DNA from: Ascidia mentula
Lineage: Eukaryota > Chordata > Ascidiacea > Phlebobranchia > Ascidiidae
Direction: 5' to 3'
NCBI GenBank assembly: GCA_947561715.1
Contig: OX387201.1
Coordinates: forward strand, 13,530,001-13,594,000
Length of the DNA: 64,000 nucleotides
Position numbers and translations under genes: made by a program
Notes under the pieces: model-generated
Database searches by the model: none
Told to the model about the DNA's origin: nothing
Seen by the model: only the letters and a program-made list of their open reading frames with translations
Shown here: positions 25,126 through 37,800 of the stretch, one piece after another
How positions within the stretch are numbered: position 1 is the first letter of the stretch
How the letters are laid out: each line of letters opens with the position of its first letter

Positions 25126-25451
25126 GCACAAACAATAAAAGTAAATTAAACTTTATACTCAAGGAAGGCGAAAAATGTCATTCAGACAACAGGATTCATT
25201 CTGTTTGCTAGGTGGTACCGACGAGTCTGTCCGGTCTTGTCAGATCTCCAGAATAACTCACAAAGAGTGATGGACGATCAGCGTCAGATCATCCATCATA
25301 ATTTGTGAATTAATTTGCATGCAAAAATATTTATATCACTTTCTTTTCTGCATGTTTAGTGACGTGAATTATATTTTCTTGTAGTTAAGTTGAATTGGTG
25401 AAAAAGTAAACATATATTTTGCTTTTATACACACAAAGCACATGCATTTTA

Positions 25452-25795
25452 CAACAGGATTAACCTGGCTGTTGTTTGGAATATATATTTCGCCCCGTGG
25501 GCGTCTTCAGTTCCTTAGTTACATATAACCATAATAATGAAATGCGTGCGAAATACAATGACACTATATGGACTATGCATAAAAAAGGGCATCCAACCTG
25601 TTGCATTGGTACTGTGACCAGTGTAGGCACTACACTGTGTTGCAAGCAGTGCATGAGAAGGAAAGAGAATTGCCTGCACAGTTGAAAAGCAACATCACGC
25701 TGGTATGGCGAACTGCACAAAAACACAAAAAAGGCACTGAAGATGCCCACAGGGCGTGATATATATTCCAAACAACAGCCAGGCTGATCCTGTTG
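25452..25795. mobile_element. Foldback/MITE with long inverted repeats, copy 2
   Basis: Same element as 21871-22235 with a short internal deletion (about 21 bp). It was carried here inside the duplicated segment rather than by fresh insertion. Confidence 0.75.
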
Positions 25796-25839
25796 TCAAA
25801 AGTTAGTGCTTTATGTTTGCATATTGCCATTACGGACGG

Positions 25840-28828
25840 CAACCTATAAGCAACCTGTATTCTCCCTTCAGCAGTACGGCGCAAACACATAAGGCCAACT
25901 TGGTCATGGACATCTAATGTTGTGCTGATTGGCAAATATTCTTTTTGATTTAGAAGCGAAAAACTTGATGTGACTGCAGTGCACCGAATCATTGTTGCTG
26001 CAGTGCGACTTTCTTTTGACCCGTTTTCTGTTTTACGCGTCAGTTGGCATTTGTTCTGCTTGATTACTTTTGTATTGAATCGGTTGCAGTTTTATTTTAA
26101 GTAACTTCGAAAAGAGACAAAAATGCACGAGCCCAGTAATTTTTTTTCAAATATTGATGCGATAAAGACACAAGTCAGCAAGGGTTTATTCACTACACTG
26201 ATGCGAAAAAGCAAACAATGGCAAAACTGCATGTGCAGTTTCTTTGGAAAGATAAAATGCCAGATTTTGTTGGGAAACAGAAATCATTTTGAGTCAAAGT
26301 TAACGTTTTGAACAGGATATTACCGTACAGTCCAACCATTCCCAACCGCGGGTAAATTCACCCCTTGGGGTGTAAATTTAACTGCTTTTTACAGTACACT
26401 GTGTAGTTTTAAAACAGTTAAGTTTTTCCAAAACCCATTAGTTATTCTTACATTATGATTTTAAGTTTAATACAATTTCGTTCTATATTTTAAAATTTCT
26501 CTTTGCAAAATCCGTGTGATAAAACATGAGGGGAAATTTTGTCTTTAAAGGTTCCCGGTAAGCAAATTGAAGAAAAAGTTTGGGAACCTAATGGTATAGT
26601 CAAACTAAGTTGCAAAACAACATTCCATAAGTCTAGTGCCTCGCTTTACGTTGAAACACGGCTTTTTCAAAAAAAAAGTTAGCTGCAAAATATGGCATTT
26701 AGCCACTTTTTGTGGCGCGTTTATATGGCCGCAAAAAGCCCACTATTTGAACCGCAGAATTTGCTTTGTCACAGTGCTGGTTGCTGCAGGTATGTAGGCT
26801 ACCTACAATGATGAACTTGTGACCGACAGATTACGTGTTTGCAAAATATAATGATAAATTATGTAAAAAGTTGCTGTGGACAATAAGGAAGCAAAAGCGT
26901 TAGTTTGTGATGTTGTGTTTAGTATTTTTGAAACAGACCAAAAAGTTTTGAGATTTTGGATGATAAACGTAAACTATGTATTACCTTATTTTTCCTCCAA
27001 TAAACAAATCTATACTCCATAATTTTCAAGGTCCGCAGAATGGAGGAATTTTGCATATGAGCCTACTTATCATGCCGATGTAATAAACTACTGTTTGAAT
27101 GTTCACATATTCACAAACTTTTAAACTCGACTTAATACTAAGGTCATTCCTGAAAGTATCTTTAGCACAGCTAATTTAACTCCTTACAGCGCACAATTTT
27201 GCGCCAGAGGCATATAGGCTTATAATTACCGAAGTCGTGGACAACTCGTTTTGGAAACAAACCGGTTTTCAAAAAGCCACGTTTGAGTCCACCACGTTTG
27301 GAGTAGGTCCGTGTAAAAGCCACGTTTTTGCTAAAATACACAGTGGCCAAAAACTGCGGCCAGGCCGAATTTTCAACAACATTTTCTTAGCCATATAACC
27401 CCACTGCCAAATGTGGTGAAAAAATATCCACAGTGTCCCCAAAACTCGGCAAAGCAATTTTTTAGAAATGTTTGATGTGGCTATGCAAACGGGCTATATG
27501 TGAAGTGAATGACTTGAGTTATTACGTAACAGGACTTCTTAAAATCTTTTTCAAAGTATACGCAATGAACCATGTTAAATAAAAGCGCGCGGATATTTTT
27601 TCTAAAAATTCTAGTTCACAATTGTTATTTTGCTAGCGGTTCGTTGTTTTCCTGTTAGCTTGTTATTTTTGTAAATTTCGTAGATTGTCACAGCAATTTA
27701 CTGGTGCATCTGATCTGACGTTAAACTCTTGGTCACAGATATATTCTGCTTTTTACTGTCGCAGATTGAACGATCAAATCCCGGACATATCGCAAATAAT
27801 CCTGACTAGCATTGCCATGGCAATTCTTTAGCCTTACTGCAGTACATTTACTTTTCTGCTGGTGATTAAATGCTCGCAGCACGAATCTAATCCTCTACAA
27901 ATCTATATTAGTCCAGATTAGAAAAAGTGTTGTGCTTGTGCACATTTGTGAATATCGGTTTTCCTTGCAGAAAAATGTATTATGAACCATAACACCACTA
28001 TCGCTACTCGCTAGCGGCAAGCGAGACTGGCCAAAAATATAATCTCTGCCCATATTTTAAAAAACATTCTGATATTATACGCAATTAACATCCTTAAAAC
28101 ATTCTGGACCAGTGGTTATCTTATCACCTTCTTTTGTCATGCTTCCCTTAGCATTCAGGCCTCCAGTAACCTTCAAACAAATATCTTAACAATCAGTTCA
28201 GTTAAGTCAACCAACTTTGCAACTGGAATTAGGCCTAGTTCTTTTAATTTTAGAGATTTACAAATTGCGAAATATCAATGTATGACATTACAGCCAATCC
28301 AGTGGTCGTCTCATGACATTTTATGAGATCAGTGAGCCGGTTGGCATTACTGGTTACTGTCAATGGATGTTTGTAACAGAGCCGGCTGAAAAATATGACT
28401 TTTGCAATGGAACCGGGCAACCGCTTGACAAAAAATTTAAATCCCACCACTGAGCCAACCATGAAAGATATTGTTGTAACATGATGTTGTGTCAGTTTGT
28501 TTTTTAGGTCTGCTCAATAACTTGTATCTTCTGCGTTTTTTTTCTGGAGTTTACTAATATTACTACCTAATTGGAAAGAATGAAATGCAGATCTTTCAAA
28601 TTTAATCAGCAATTCACATGAAAAATAAAGTAATGCATAAATTAGCAGAATGCACACAGCATCTGTATAGGTAATGTTCACTTAAAAATGTTCTATGCAA
28701 ATTATAAACTTTACAATCTATCTGATTGGACATGATCACTTTTATTAAATTGGTTTATTTTTGGTTTCTGCCTGTCGAAGATTTGTTGGGACATAATGCT
28801 TTAGAAATTTGCTAACCAAAATTACAAT
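25840..28828. other. Large spacer, no gene recognised
   Basis: AT-rich. A palindromic patch near 26340-26385 (TTCACCCCTTGGGGTGTAAA) resembles a decayed transposon end. Repeated GCCAC/GTGGC and AAAAAGCC motifs at 26650-26770 and 27260-27480 suggest an eroded repeat. No coding exon is supported. Confidence 0.35.
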
Positions 28829-31800
28829 ATGAACTTTGTAATTCCTGAAAATAAGGATGATTTGGTGAAACGTACTTCTGGTCAATACTACGTTGAAGAC
28901 TATATTCCAACAAGGCTAATTCCAATCAAGCTTCAAGGTTTGCTTAAAAACAATTTACAAGTATATATTTCTTTCATACATATAACTTATAAATGTATAT
29001 CCTATCTCAGAGGCTAAAACGACGCTCATCAAATTGAATGGAACAACTATTGATCAGTATTTCGATGTTTTCTTCACAATCATTTCCAAGTTTACTGAAA
29101 TCGATGTCACCACCAAAGTGCTTGCTTGGAACATTTTAAAAAAAGGTTTAATTTGAACATTTAATTTATCTTTGAGAAAGGAGGTTGTTTCTAAAGTTTT
29201 TGGTTGTACATTTTTTGGTACAAGATGCTTAAAAACAAAGTTACGACAATTTTGACAAAATATTTGCACAGCATGTGAATCATTCAGCGGCGTCTTGGTC
29301 AAATTTCTTGCTGACCTTTTGACCGACGACTCTGGACATGCCAGCTCTGAAAGCAAGAAGTTCCAGCTTCGGTGTTTAAAAATGGATATTTATCTTCTTG
29401 TGGAAATGATGCGCTCCTTTCAAATGCACTCCACACAAAATACTACCTTACTTTCATCGCCACCAAAAGGCAGGAAACAGACCAAGGCTAAGCCTTCTGC
29501 CAATTTGGGTAAGTTTAAATCAACAGGTGAAACATTTATATGCGATTCAATATATATATACAACTTGTTTTATTACTTATGAGTTATTTTTTGTACTTCC
29601 TAATGTAAAAATACTAACATTTACTAACTACTACGTGTAAATCTTTTAAACCTACAATCTACATTTTCAGGGTTGGACTGGGAAAAAGAATGTCAACATG
29701 GTTTACAAATCCTCATGAATTTTGTTGACTTGGACATTCACCGACTGTGGGATTCACAAATTGTGGAAGATGAACTTACTAGGTGTGTTATATTGTCAGG
29801 TTTGCCAAAATTTCTAGGATTTGTGTTTGTTTTCATGTGCAGTATGTAGTAGCTAAAAGGGTATGGTTGAGAATTTTGAAGTAAGACATTTTAATGTTTA
29901 CTTTGTTGTCAGCCTGATTAGCAATCTTTGCTACAAGTTGATGGAAGATCCTGCAATATTGAAGGCCAAGTCACTTAAAGCTGTTTTATTTCACCTTACT
30001 GGATGCATTACCAAAAAGTGAGAATGATTCAATAAACGCAAGTGTTTACCTACACATGTACAAACAATGTGTGGTCAATGAACCAGACACCATTGTATTG
30101 GTTTTTACATCATTAACTATTTAAATTCCATCTAACTTATCATCACTAGATCACAAAATTAATTTTTTTTTTATTTTAACCAGCATTATAATCTCATAAT
30201 TTTGTTATTTTTTCCCCATCTTGTAAGTTATCGCCTCTTTTCTGTAATTATAACTGTTCTTTTTTTAGACACAACCAGTCAATGAGTGCTGCAGTGAAGC
30301 TAATTCAAATGCTTCAGCATTTTGAGCATGTGGCATTGCCTCTTTCTGAAGCCGTTCATCTGTGGGTTGATAGTTACAAATGCAAAACGCTGGTGTCTGA
30401 AATTATCAGGTAATGAAAAGTTTGGCATGTTATTGGGCCTATATCACACTCAGTTAATTAAAAAGAAATCTTCTGTTTAATTTATGTAGAGAGTTAAGCA
30501 ATATACCAGAGCGAGACTTAACTCGTGATAGTGGAAGTACAAAAACCATCTGCTCTTTCACTCTTGAAATGTCGAAGTTGCTCCCAAGCGAGGTTTTAAA
30601 TAACATCAGCCTTCTGCTACCAAGAATGGATGAAGATGTGAGCAACATTCTTTATATATCTTGGATTTGCAATCTTTTTTTGTGCAGAATGTTTAAAAAT
30701 GCTTTGAAAAACATTGTTGTTAATTAGGTATTACCACTAACCTAACGACCTTTGTGTCAAACACTTATAAAAACAGGAATTATCCTTATTTAATGTATTG
30801 CAGGAGTGCTGTGATAAGGTTTTGTTGTGGGTTAATTATCAAACTATTTCAATTGTAACAGTTTTTTAAACAACTACTTTTACTAATTTCAGCATGTGTT
30901 CTTCTGTAAATTCTTTTTATCTTGTTAACATCAGGCTTCCACAATTTTTTACATGTGGCATGTTTCTATATTGTGATTTAATATTAGCATAGTGTGTAGT
31001 TAAGACTGGAAAAGGCCTGTTTTTTAAGTCCTGACTGTTTGTTAAAAATGTCTTTGTTAACTAACTGTTACCGGTAACTGTGGATTTGACTAAAATGACG
31101 AAACACCTTTTTTTTCAGTCATACATGATGAGAAATACAGTTTTGGGTGCAATTGGAGAAATCATAGTTCAGTGTTTGAATGGTGAAGGACTGGACAACA
31201 AAGCCAAAGCAGCAAGGTAAGGAAAAAGCAAAAACTGGTGTCTGTGGCACTGGGCTAGCTTTAAAAGTCGCAAGCACACATATTTCCACTTTCCAATCGG
31301 TTGGGAACCAAACATCAGAGACAAACCAACATGGAGCATACCAACTGCACTGATGAGACCCTATAGTTTAAAACAGTTTTTAAAATTGGCTGCAGCTTTC
31401 GATGAATATTATTGCCCTTTTTGCAATTTACAAAAAAATAGTAGTAACTGTTGTATGCAGGTTTGTAGCAGTGATATTGAATTCCTTTCCCCACTTTATT
31501 TCTTTCTTTTAAACAGAGACCAGTTCCTTGATATTTTGTATGACCATGCTAACCTTGACACAAATGCCTTTGTGAGATCAAGATCAGTTCACATTTATTG
31601 TACTCTGGTGAAAGAACAGTGCCTACCTATTAAAAGGTACCTATTCAGCTTATCCGTTACCTTTTTAGTGGATATTAGCTCTGTATGTACAAAATAAATC
31701 ACACATTGTATGTGATCTGTTGATTGGTAACCACTTATTCATAAAATTTAGATATACTGATGTGGTTGAACTTGGTGTACAGCTATTGCTAGATCGTGGA

Positions 31801-34800
31801 AACCTTGTTCGCAAGGCATCAGTTCAGCTACTAGAAGCATTGCTGCGGTGCAATCCTTTTGCTGCTACTGTAAGTTGTTATGTATTATTGCTGATTAGGT
31901 TATTGTGAAAATTAACCTGCTTTAGTGTGCTTACTTGCTTTTGATGTCTGGGCAGTTACCTCCACATGTCGTGTATTACTACTGTTTCATTACATGTGTA
32001 TATGGAACACGGCAGTATACTTTGTTGTGGTTTTTGTTTAGCTTCCAATGACAATTCTTCGGGAACAGTATGAAGAGGCAAAATTTCGTCTGGCAGCACT
32101 TCAAGCTGAAGGTTTGTGAAATACATAAAAACCTAATTTTATTCTGATATATGCTGCAATTTTTTTCTTTATATTCATGATATTTCAAAAATATGAACAG
32201 TAAGTGATATCTTACTGGGAGTCCTGGGACTATGGTGGACATATAATTTTGCTGTGAAGTTTAAAATATATTTTTAGTTACAAACTGATTCAGTTTAGTC
32301 TGTGACTAATATCACTGTAGTTTTAGCGGATACTTCATGAAAAATACTTTTGTTTGCATGAGAAAGTGGTGTTTAAAACTTACAGTGTATTGTATTTTTA
32401 GAAGCTGCAGAAAAAGAAGCAACTGTAAATAAATCAACAGATGAAAATAAGGGGGTCGAAAATTCACTAGATGGTGATCAAGAGGTAGTTAATTCAAATG
32501 AAATTACTGAAATGCAAACAGAAAATAAAGAAATGGACAAACAGAAGGTAAGAAATAGGGTTTAACATTTGCATTTGAATAAACTACAACAAACATCTTC
32601 AGTTGATGAAAACGTTTAGTCAAGTTGCCGAATGTTAAAATGATGTCCCCTGTTGGGGCAGATTCTGATTGTTATTCCAATTATATCTTCATGATAATTG
32701 ATTGTAATAAAATAAATAAATAACGTGAAAACTTAATTACTGACTTTATTTGTTAACCACATTGTTCCATTGTTAAACAGACATCCTTGTTTGTTATTTC
32801 AAAAAACATGTGGTCAAAAATTACTGTTGACGCTGGACAATTTGAGAAGTTGATTAAATGTTGTTGTTGCTTGTATTGAATCTAGAGTGTGGTGACATAC
32901 TATGAAGAGTCGATTCGTTTTGTTGAAAAACTCCAGGAAGCAGTTCCTGTTTTGTGTCAACTCCTGCATTCCCGTTCAAACACTGATGTTTTGGAAGCCA
33001 TCAGTTTCTTTACTGCAGCTTGGGAATTCAAGATGAACTTTGCCCTACAGGGTAGGATACCACATTCCTCTGTGCTGTTCTACTTTTTGTTAATTGTTTA
33101 TATATAATATTTTTTAAACCAATACCAAGATCGTGCATAGTCACACCAAGCTACAGCTGCACTGGTGAGACCTTATAGGTCGGTGCAGTTTCTATCTGTA
33201 TGCAGCCCACAAAATAGATTTTTAGATCAAACCCTAATTTCGTTTAAAACATCCTTAAAAGTTTCAACTGACAGAAACTTGCTTTAGGCATTGGAGAAAT
33301 GTTAAACCAGATATGGAATGAAGACATAAAGATTAAGGAAGCTGTTGTATTTGCTTACAAGGAACTTTACCTCAAACAAAAAAGTTCATCCAGGTGATTT
33401 TGAAATTAATCTTGTTGAGTTAGTGTGATGTTGCTCCCATTTAAAAACATGAATGAAGTCACATGTGAAATATGTTTTTCCAGCACATCTCACTCTGCCC
33501 AAGTGACGGACAACATGATAATGTTGGTGTCAAGTTCAACAGGGGCCCGACGAAATGCGGTCCAAGCTTTAATCGGTGAATTACAAAAGTCGGGTGATCT
33601 TCCATCTGGGGTTATTTCAGTAAGTTTTAACAAAATAAAAAATGAGAACACAATAATGATTTATTGAACTTTCAACATTAATCTCTCCCACTGTGCTCCT
33701 ACATTCTTTCTCTGTTAACTTTTCTCCCTTTTTCCTCCATTAGACTATTTTGTCTACGAGTGTCAGTATTCTTATGCATGGAAATTGAGTGATAAAACAA
33801 CTAAAATGTTTACAAATAATGAATCATGTGGACTTTGCAGTCCGTGCCTGAAATTGATCGCTGCAGAGTATAATGCTTTATTTGTTCAACATGAAATCTC
33901 AGTGTTTCATGAGCGAATAGTTTTAATCTTTCTTGTGTGAACAATAAATATAACAATGGTTAATCAGAACGTAGGTAAGTTTACTGAATCCCAAATCTAT
34001 TTGTGGTTGTGATTTATTTGGAAACCTGCATGTCCTCGTGAAATGCCAACCGCCTCCAAAACTTAAGTTTTTTTTTTTGAAGCCCGAATTTGCTCCTACG
34101 TTCACCTCATAAGCACGTTTGTGTCTGGGAATCATTTCACTGCATATGCACACAATTGAATAGAAATATAATTTTTATTGATAGCTTGGTTAATCTTGAT
34201 GCTGTTTCATGTAGATCTTATGGGAGCGCCTGGCAAATCCCCCTTCCTCATTCACAATGCAGAAAGGTGTGAGTGAACTCCAACAACAAAAAGTGATAAC
34301 ACAGCTTTTGGCAATGCTTGCCCAGTAAGTTACTTATAAAAAGTGCCCATTAAGAAACAAATCCAATCCATATTGACTTTTTTTAGTGATGACCCCAGCA
34401 TTATTCGCTCAAAGCTTGACATATTGTGTGATGTTGGTTTTGTGGAAGCGACCTCTGTGGAGGAATCAAGAGAGATTTTTGACTATGAGCTTCCTTATAA
34501 CACTTGTGTTGCTCTATCTAAGCTGGGAAGTCGTAAACTGGAAGCAGGGAAATACGTGAAATCCTTCAGGCTTCCTGACGAGCACCCTTCAATGGCAAGA
34601 ATTTCTAAGTTGCTCACAAGAGGTGAGTGCAGGCAAACTTCACATCACAGTAATTTAAATGTTTGATTATTTTTTCTTAGTTTGTTTCGCACATACAAAC
34701 TGCAACACCAAATGCTTTGCAATTATATGTAGAGAAATATTTACATGATATACTTTGCAACATTTCATTTGGGGGGATTTCTTTCATAATTATTATTAGG

Positions 34801-37800
34801 GAAGGACCAAATTAAAAATCCTCAAGGTTATGAATAAAATTTAAAAAACTTATTTGCTATTAGGCATAAATGCAAATGTGCAAAAGAAGAATGTTGTATG
34901 TCAAAACATTTTAATGTAGCTTTAAAGTAACTTCTTTTTTTGCATTCAGGGTTTGACAAAGAATCAAAAAGTTGGGTTCGTTTTGCTTTGCAAGCGATTG
35001 GAAACATCTTTCAACTTGCATCACATCCAGTCGAACTTATGACTTCAATCCTAAAGGAAATTAAACAGACTATGAGAAATTATATGAGCAATAGTGAAAC
35101 AGGTAATTTTCTTCTCTTGTTAGTTGAAAAATATATACATGCACCTCTTTCCTAATGGCTATGTTTATTCATTTCAAATGTTTTATCCACAGAAAATGTG
35201 ATTAAGCAAGAACTCCTTACCCGATATTTCCACATTTGTGGTCAGTGTGCTTTGAAGCTTCTTATTTTTGTTGATGGAGATGTTCAAGATGAGTTAAAGC
35301 GAAGAAGGTTTGTTTTCCAACATCAACCACAATTTTCATTTAACAAATTTCCTATGATGGAATATTCATACTTGGGTGCAAAGTATCTGGAGTTAAATAG
35401 TCTAAATAAAAAAGCCAAAGCTAGAATGCTGTTCATCATAATGCTGGTAAACGTTTCGAACTCATACAGTGTTCATCATTAGTGAACTCTGTATGAGTTC
35501 GAAACGTTTACCAGCATTATGATGAACAGCATTCTAGCTTTGGCTTTTTTATTTAGGAATATTCATACATAGTCAATTCAAGTAGTATTAATTTACAAAA
35601 ATTCTTTAATATATGCAAATTACAACGTACCTAAAAAAATGCGTTGTACAGAAAACTACAGGAAGAAAGGGAAGAAAACGAAAAGAAAAAACAGAGAAGT
35701 AAAAAACTGGAGAAAACACCTGACAAGGTAACTTTCTACTTTGTTATATTCAGTTTGGGGACAGCTTGTATTCACCACCAATAATTATTTGTACAGACTG
35801 AAAGTAATCTAGAGGAAGATATGGGAGTGGGTGGAGCTACTGTGGATGACGCCGATCAGGATTTCTTGAAAAATATTCTTGAAACTGAAATTGTTTGTAA
35901 GTTTTCTATTAAAAGTAATACTGTAATAATTAATTTTCAGGAAACTAAAAAAACAACTAATTCAAATTTTGAATTGTTTGTAAGTCTTCTATCAAAAGTA
36001 ATACTGTAATAATTAATTTTCATAAAACTACAAACCAGCTAATTCAAATTTTGAATTGTTTGTAAGTCTTCTATCAAAAGTAATACTGTAATAATTAATT
36101 TTCATAAAACTACAAACCAGCTAATTCAAATTTTGAATTGTTTGTAAGTCTTCTATCAAAAGTAATACTGTAATAATTAATTTTCATAAAACTACAAACC
36201 AGCTAATTCAAATTTTGAATTGTTTGTAAGTCTTCTATCAAAAGTAATACTGTAATAATTAATTTTCATAAAACTACAAACCAGCTAATTCAAATTTTGA
36301 ATTGTTTTAAGTCTTCTATCAAAAGTAATACTGTAATAATTAATTTTCAGGAAACTACAAACCAACTAATTCAAACTTTATAGCCCCATTATATTAAAAT
36401 ATTTTGTACATGTTTTTATATGGTGAGCTGTAGACAGGGTCTCATAATTCCAGCTTTTGTAAACATAGGCTTTGCTTCTTTGTACCATGAAATGTTTTGT
36501 TTATGGCAGCCCCGGAAAGTTTGCTTGGGAGTGCCACAGAGTTGATTGTAAGAACCTCGTTGTTGTCCGTTCCACCCAATGACATCACAGGAATTAAAAT
36601 GCAACAAAGTGCTACACTTGCACTGGCCAAATACATGCTTGTAAGTTTCTTAAAACATTCGAATTTTTACAAAATCACGTTTTTAGATGTTAAAATTTGA
36701 TTACATGCCCATAATAGTTTATTTTTTTTCTGTTGGGAATGGATACATTTTTGTAATGTGCTTTTTCTGTGGAACAATGTTTGAATTTAGGATTAAAGAA
36801 TAAATCTTGGCGTATGGTGAAATATCATCATTGCATTTTGCTATTGCTCAGGTGAGCTCTGAATTTTGTGAGCGTCACCTCCGTATTTTCTTCACAATCC
36901 TGGACACTTCACCACATGAGGGCGTGAGAGCCAATCTAATAATAGCGGCCGGTGATCTTTGTGTTCGATTTCCCAATCTTCTTGAACCGTGGACATCCAG
37001 AATATATGCCAGGTATAAAACAAGTAATCCCAGAATGTTCAATTCCAACAATGAATTGAGTAATGCTTGAGGTTCGTTTTATCCTAGATTACAGGACAGC
37101 TCAGAGATGGTTAGGATTTATGGGATAAAAGTCATTACCTCTCTCATTTTGAATGACATGATTAAAGTGAAGGGATATGTATCGGAAATGGCTCGATGTA
37201 TCGTCGATTTGAACGAACGCATCAGCATGCTCGCAAAAAGATTCTTTCAAGAGTTGTCCAAGAAGGTTAACAATAATAATAGCACAATGCAATTTAAAAT
37301 ATATCGGCTTTTGCCTACAACATTAAATATACCATATTGTAAATATGCCTGTGAGACAGTTTAAAACAAAACTTCATTCCTCATGCAATAAATGTTCATC
37401 AATGAATTTTCAGGGCAACGCGGTGTACAACGTCATGCCTGACATCATCAGTCGTTTGTCTGATCGTAAAAACAGCAAAGTTGATGCTGTTGATTTTAAG
37501 TCAATCATGAGGTTCTTGTTCGAGTATATCCAGAAAGACCGACAGACCGAGAGTTTAGTTGAGAAACTCTGCCATCGATTTAAAGCGACCAGGTTGTTTG
37601 TTAATCGTTTTTTTCAATATTTTTCGCTTTTATGTGGTTAAATGTTCATTTAGGCCTTGTGTTAAATATACTGTGATGAGACCTAATAGGTCGAAACAGT
37701 GTCCCAGTTTGCAACTGTCTTAAAGCATTATTGACTTATTGCTATGAGTTAAGTAGATCAGCAGGTTTTGAATAAATGTAACCAACGTCTTGTAACACAG

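Noticed and set aside
25840-25992. Minus-strand ORF (TTLDVHDQVGLMCLRRTAEGR) as a gene
   Set aside because: It is a chimera with the duplicated repeat segment, and no family or splice context is evident.
26340-26385. hAT-type transposon terminus
   Set aside because: Only one palindromic patch; no partner end or target duplication found.
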